Shown piece by piece: positions 60,501 through 64,000 of a stretch of 64,000 nt of DNA (the stretch's first letter is position 1; each line of letters begins with the position of its first letter). Under the pieces are notes generated by a model. The model saw only the letters and a program-made list of their open reading frames with translations. It did not search any database and had not been told where the DNA came from. A program made the position numbers and the translations under genes. Source of the DNA: Eumeta japonica (lineage: Eukaryota > Arthropoda > Insecta > Lepidoptera > Psychidae); assembly GCA_005406025.1 (NCBI GenBank), contig BGZK01001330.1:62001-126000 (forward strand). Reading direction: 5' to 3'.

Positions 60501-62000
60501 TATGTGCCTCGATAATAATCCTCGACGAGCCGTATCGCCACCAGAACACCAGATAATTTTCCAATATTTGGGTAAAACTTTGCTTATAACTGACGACTCA
60601 ATGTTTCAACAACATCTCATCCAGCATCTCGCAATACCTCCGTGATGCGCCGACCCGTCTCGGGGCCGAGGCGCCGGCGCGAGCGGCCGGTGCCCGCCCC
60701 GAGCCGCAGCATTCAGGGACCTACTTGTCAACTATTCGGGCGCTGTGAGCCCAAAACTTAGTTCATTACAAACACATGCGCTCGTGAAGCACAAATATTT
60801 ACACTAGTATCCTACTGGTACTAAATTTTATACATTTTATAAAATTAAACATTTAGGTCGATTTGGTATAAATCGTATGATTTATGACATTTTAATTGTT
60901 TAGGAAATGAGTTATGTTACGTAAGAAAAAATAAAACTTAATAAGTATAAAGTATATCTCTAAAGAGCATTTCATCGCAAGATTGTAATTCGCCTATTGG
61001 ACACTTAGCAACTCAGCTTACTGTATCATTTTATTTCAATGAATTCAAATCACAAAACATGAATTATTTTGGTACAATTAATCATTGCAATTTTTGATCA
61101 CTAATAGTGATTGACGAAAAACATTCAACAACACATGTAACGAATTTAATGAAAATTGGATACAGCCTCGTCTGATCAGGTACATATTTTTCAAACAGGC
61201 TACAACAGCGCAAAATCTGGAATTAATATGTTAAATTTCCGTCTCTCAAAGAAGCTGCCGTCTTGGAAAACAAAGAAATTTCGTGAAGCTAGAGTGTAAT
61301 TCACACGTACAGGCATCCGGGAGGTGTATGGTGCCCGATCATCGAATTCGCAGTGCAATCAGTAAATCCCAAGCGAGCCGATCCCAAGAGCCGGCGACCT
61401 CTTGACCGAAGTTCAGCAACATTAATGACACACTTTTTTATAATAAATTCTGATTCAAAATATCTTTATTTCGTAGGTTTATTGCACTTGAAATACTTCA
61501 AAATATTTAAGGAATTTTAACTATTTTGAAATTACCATTAGTTCGTAAGGCAGTTAATTATCTTTCAAGAAGAACAAGCAAGAAACCCGAGGGTAGCTCT
61601 TTTCAATCCACAATGACATAGAAATACAATCATAAAAAATATATAACTATTGCAAGAAAAACGAACACGTAGGAAGTCGAGCTTGTTATGTCCATTATCC
61701 TCTAAATATCGAGAGATTGTATAATACCCCCTTTGTGCAGTGTTTGCTTAATAAATACTTTAAATTTGTATAAGAGTAAATTTTGTATATCCTCGAAAAT
61801 ATATTTAGACGTGCGCATACACACAGATCGCGCGATGTTATGTAGTCGACTAACACATAAACGCAGTTTACATTTATTTCTCGGTCTGAAATTATGTCTA
61901 TCACAATATTTATTAAAAAAATTAAAAAAAAATTCTTACGTATAATAAATATATAAACTAAGATGCTATTGTTAAAATTCAAATTTCTTTAAACTTACTT
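57540..62000. other. Non-coding interval with GC islands
   Basis: GC-rich patches at 57570-57900, 58520-58700, 58900-59030 and 60650-60720. Frames such as 59602-59919 have no recognised similarity. A block with TAATTAG/TAATGA cores at 57900-58000 may be regulatory. Confidence 0.4.
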
Positions 62001-62009
62001 TTAAGGGCC

Positions 62010-62190
62010 TCTTCCTCTATCTCCTTTTAAAGGGACTTTTAACAAAAAGTCATTTTTAAAATTAACTTTGCATTCTATGTCTTCTTTTTAACAGGTTTTA
62101 GTCTGAACAACTGTAAAAAGGAGGACGTGAAATGCAAAATTAATTTTAAAAGTGACTTTATGTTAAATGTCTGTTTAAAAGAAGAAAGAA
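62010..62190. mobile_element. MITE-like long hairpin
   Basis: Left arm (about 62025-62095; CTTTTAAAGGGACTTTTAAC, AAAATTAACTTTGCATTC) and right arm (about 62110-62185; GAAATGCAAAATTAATTTT, TTAAATGTCTGTTTAAAAG) are diverged reverse complements around a short loop. Length and structure suit a miniature inverted-repeat element. Confidence 0.7.
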
Positions 62191-62229
62191 ACAAACAAAA
62201 CACACGCTATTTCTATCATGATCATGTTC

Positions 62230-62430
62230 TTTCTTCCGTTTCACTCCTATATCCACTTTCAATTCTGATTCTAGTTCCGATCTAAAATCCAATTCTGTTC
62301 AAAATCTTACAAAGTACACCCGCGGCTCGGCCCGCGTGGACACAGGACGAATTCTTTCAACTAGTGTATCGACCGACGACCATCAACCATAATCCGAGTC
62401 TCGATCCCGTTCTAATTCCATACCAGAAGA
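62230..62430 (+). repeat. Pyrimidine-rich repeat, third relative
   Basis: TCAATTCTGATTCTAGTTCC and GAGTCTCGATCCCGTTC style sequence resembles 36.9 and 50.7 kb. Confidence 0.4.
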
Positions 62431-62439
62431 ACTTTCTTA

Positions 62440-64000
62440 GATTTGGAAGAAAATTCTTACAGCGAAAACACGCAACGCCGCTAGTTTTCACTGAACTGAT
62501 ATCTGTTTATATATGCTTACATACCACATCTTCCTGTCGAGAGAAAAAAATTTACACTTAAGAATAATGATTAATTTATTGTGAATATTTCGAAATGTAC
62601 ATATTTAAAAACTATAATTATATAAGAAAACTAAGTATTGTATTTCATTTAATTTATGTAGCCATTGTCACGTCTATATTCGAGAAATTTGCACAATTAT
62701 GACATATTTGGCTACGATGAAGGAAAAATTGTCACATTCTACTAGAAATTGGAGAACACGACCCAAATACAATTAAAGATGACAGGCCGATCGGATGGCC
62801 GCACGAGGAGCGCCCTTTTATTTACTCCGCGGTTAGAGCTCTACAGGGCTGGTACTGCGCCCTACAGTTGACTCGATACTTTAATCGTCGAGTGACGGAT
62901 CGAGGCTGACTTGTGCATTGAGGTGTGCGACGTGTTAAATGTAACTGCAAGTTAACAGTAGCTTATTCGAGAGAGAACTGATGAAGGTGTAACAGGCCCT
63001 AACTATAAACTTACGTTGAGTAATTTTTACATAAGCATTGCGTATAACCTAACTCGATATCCCATATAGTAGCCGAACTGAAGTACAGGACAAGCGGAAC
63101 GGGGCATAAAACCTGGCTGTACCATTTCACGTTTTGAAAACCGTGCAAATACGTGACTGCGGCGGGCGCGCGCCGCCGACCGCCTGTTTACAAACCGCCG
63201 GCGAGTCCGGCGCGTCCGGCCGCTCGACGGACGAGGCGCGATCGCTTTGAACAGCGCGGTTCCCGGAAGGCTGGTGTCCGCGTCTCACACGACGGAGCCG
63301 GAGGTTCCATACCAACAAACGACCGAGCGGGCGGGCGACCGAGACTGGCTATTAGCTGTAATACTATTCAGGATGTAAATGAACAGCACCGCGCCACTTT
63401 TTCCCGTTGTAAGGTATCAACTACTAATTACAATAAGCATAATAAAGGGAACAGTAAATATGACCAAAAAATAAATACCTGTTTTAATCAGTAATTAATC
63501 GATCTGTATATTTTTTTTTACTTTGTGCGACGTTGTGGCTACTGTTCTCGACAGTAACTTCGATGCACATTCTGCGATGCACAGGCAACTAATGTCGGGG
63601 CTGCGCGCGCATTTCATTTACCAAATATCTCGTAACGCAACGTGAATGTTGAGTTAATTCAGTGCCAGTCAATATTTGGATACGGTGTTAGTGCACGCTC
63701 AACGTGGATGCCTTACTGCTGTAATACCGGTATAATCTTGTACTTGAGTTGCATTTTCGTTGCAATTTAACGTCATCGGAGGTTATTGACACGTAAGCGA
63801 TTTACTTAGACTGGTCGCCATGCCGAGCGCCCAGTCCGGTGGCGTTGATGACAAGTGGTGCTTGATTTATCTTTCACACTAAATTATTTGTTATTTTATA
63901 AATCAGACTTACGTTTTCAAAAAACAATAATATAGACTACAGGCCTGTGGTAAAAATTACCCTGTGATTTAATTGTGAGCCCACCGTGAATTAATTCATG
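62440..64000. other. Non-coding interval at the window end
   Basis: AT-rich with one GC-rich island at 63150-63350 whose open frames on both strands are compositional. No gene supported. Confidence 0.5.

Overview
The window is eukaryotic genomic DNA, most likely from an insect of the moth/butterfly order (Lepidoptera). The evidence is short GC-rich exons with GT-AG introns in AT-rich non-coding sequence, an insect-type Crumbs protein, a CR1/Jockey-like LINE, mariner remnants, and diverged copies of a repeat ending in GGAACCCT-type sequence that is common in moth genomes. The order is an inference; no species can be named.

Bases 1-19478 (+) hold the 3' three quarters of crumbs (crb), the apical-polarity receptor. 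Twenty exons were placed by splice sites, reading phase and protein motifs. They encode about 18 EGF-like repeats, three laminin-G domains, one membrane segment and the conserved cytoplasmic tail ending in ERLI. The N-terminus lies before the window. One junction (exon 11 to 12) does not join in frame with canonical sites. A GC-rich island at about 18.26-18.75 kb ends in an ATG, a short hydrophobic leader and a perfect GTGAGT donor in the right phase for the last two exons. This predicts an internal promoter making a 195-residue short Crumbs, similar in design to vertebrate CRB3.

Bases 25240-33180 (-) hold nine exons of a FAM102/EEIG1-family gene (C2-type N-terminal domain, worm SYM-3 family), convergent with crb. 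Its first coding exon was not found and probably lies in or beyond the 30 kb to the right. Between the two genes are the 3' untranslated regions, one unidentified open frame at 24.56-24.84 kb, and GC-rich patches that read like alternative 3' exons of the FAM102 gene.

Bases 33181-64000 are mostly non-coding, a mosaic of AT-rich sequence, old transposons and GC-rich islands. The best gene candidate is on the + strand: CRE-like sites, a TATA box at 51952, an ATG in strong context at 52023 with a GTAAGC donor, and a phase-compatible terminal exon at 57417-57534, together giving a 54-residue protein of unknown function. Other structures are two abutting perfect palindromes (45759-45852), a long imperfect hairpin (about 62010-62190), a 114-bp tandem duplication (36861-37089), and three related mariner copies (42.7, 46.7-47.9 and 55.3 kb). 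No tRNA, rRNA or CRISPR was recognised.
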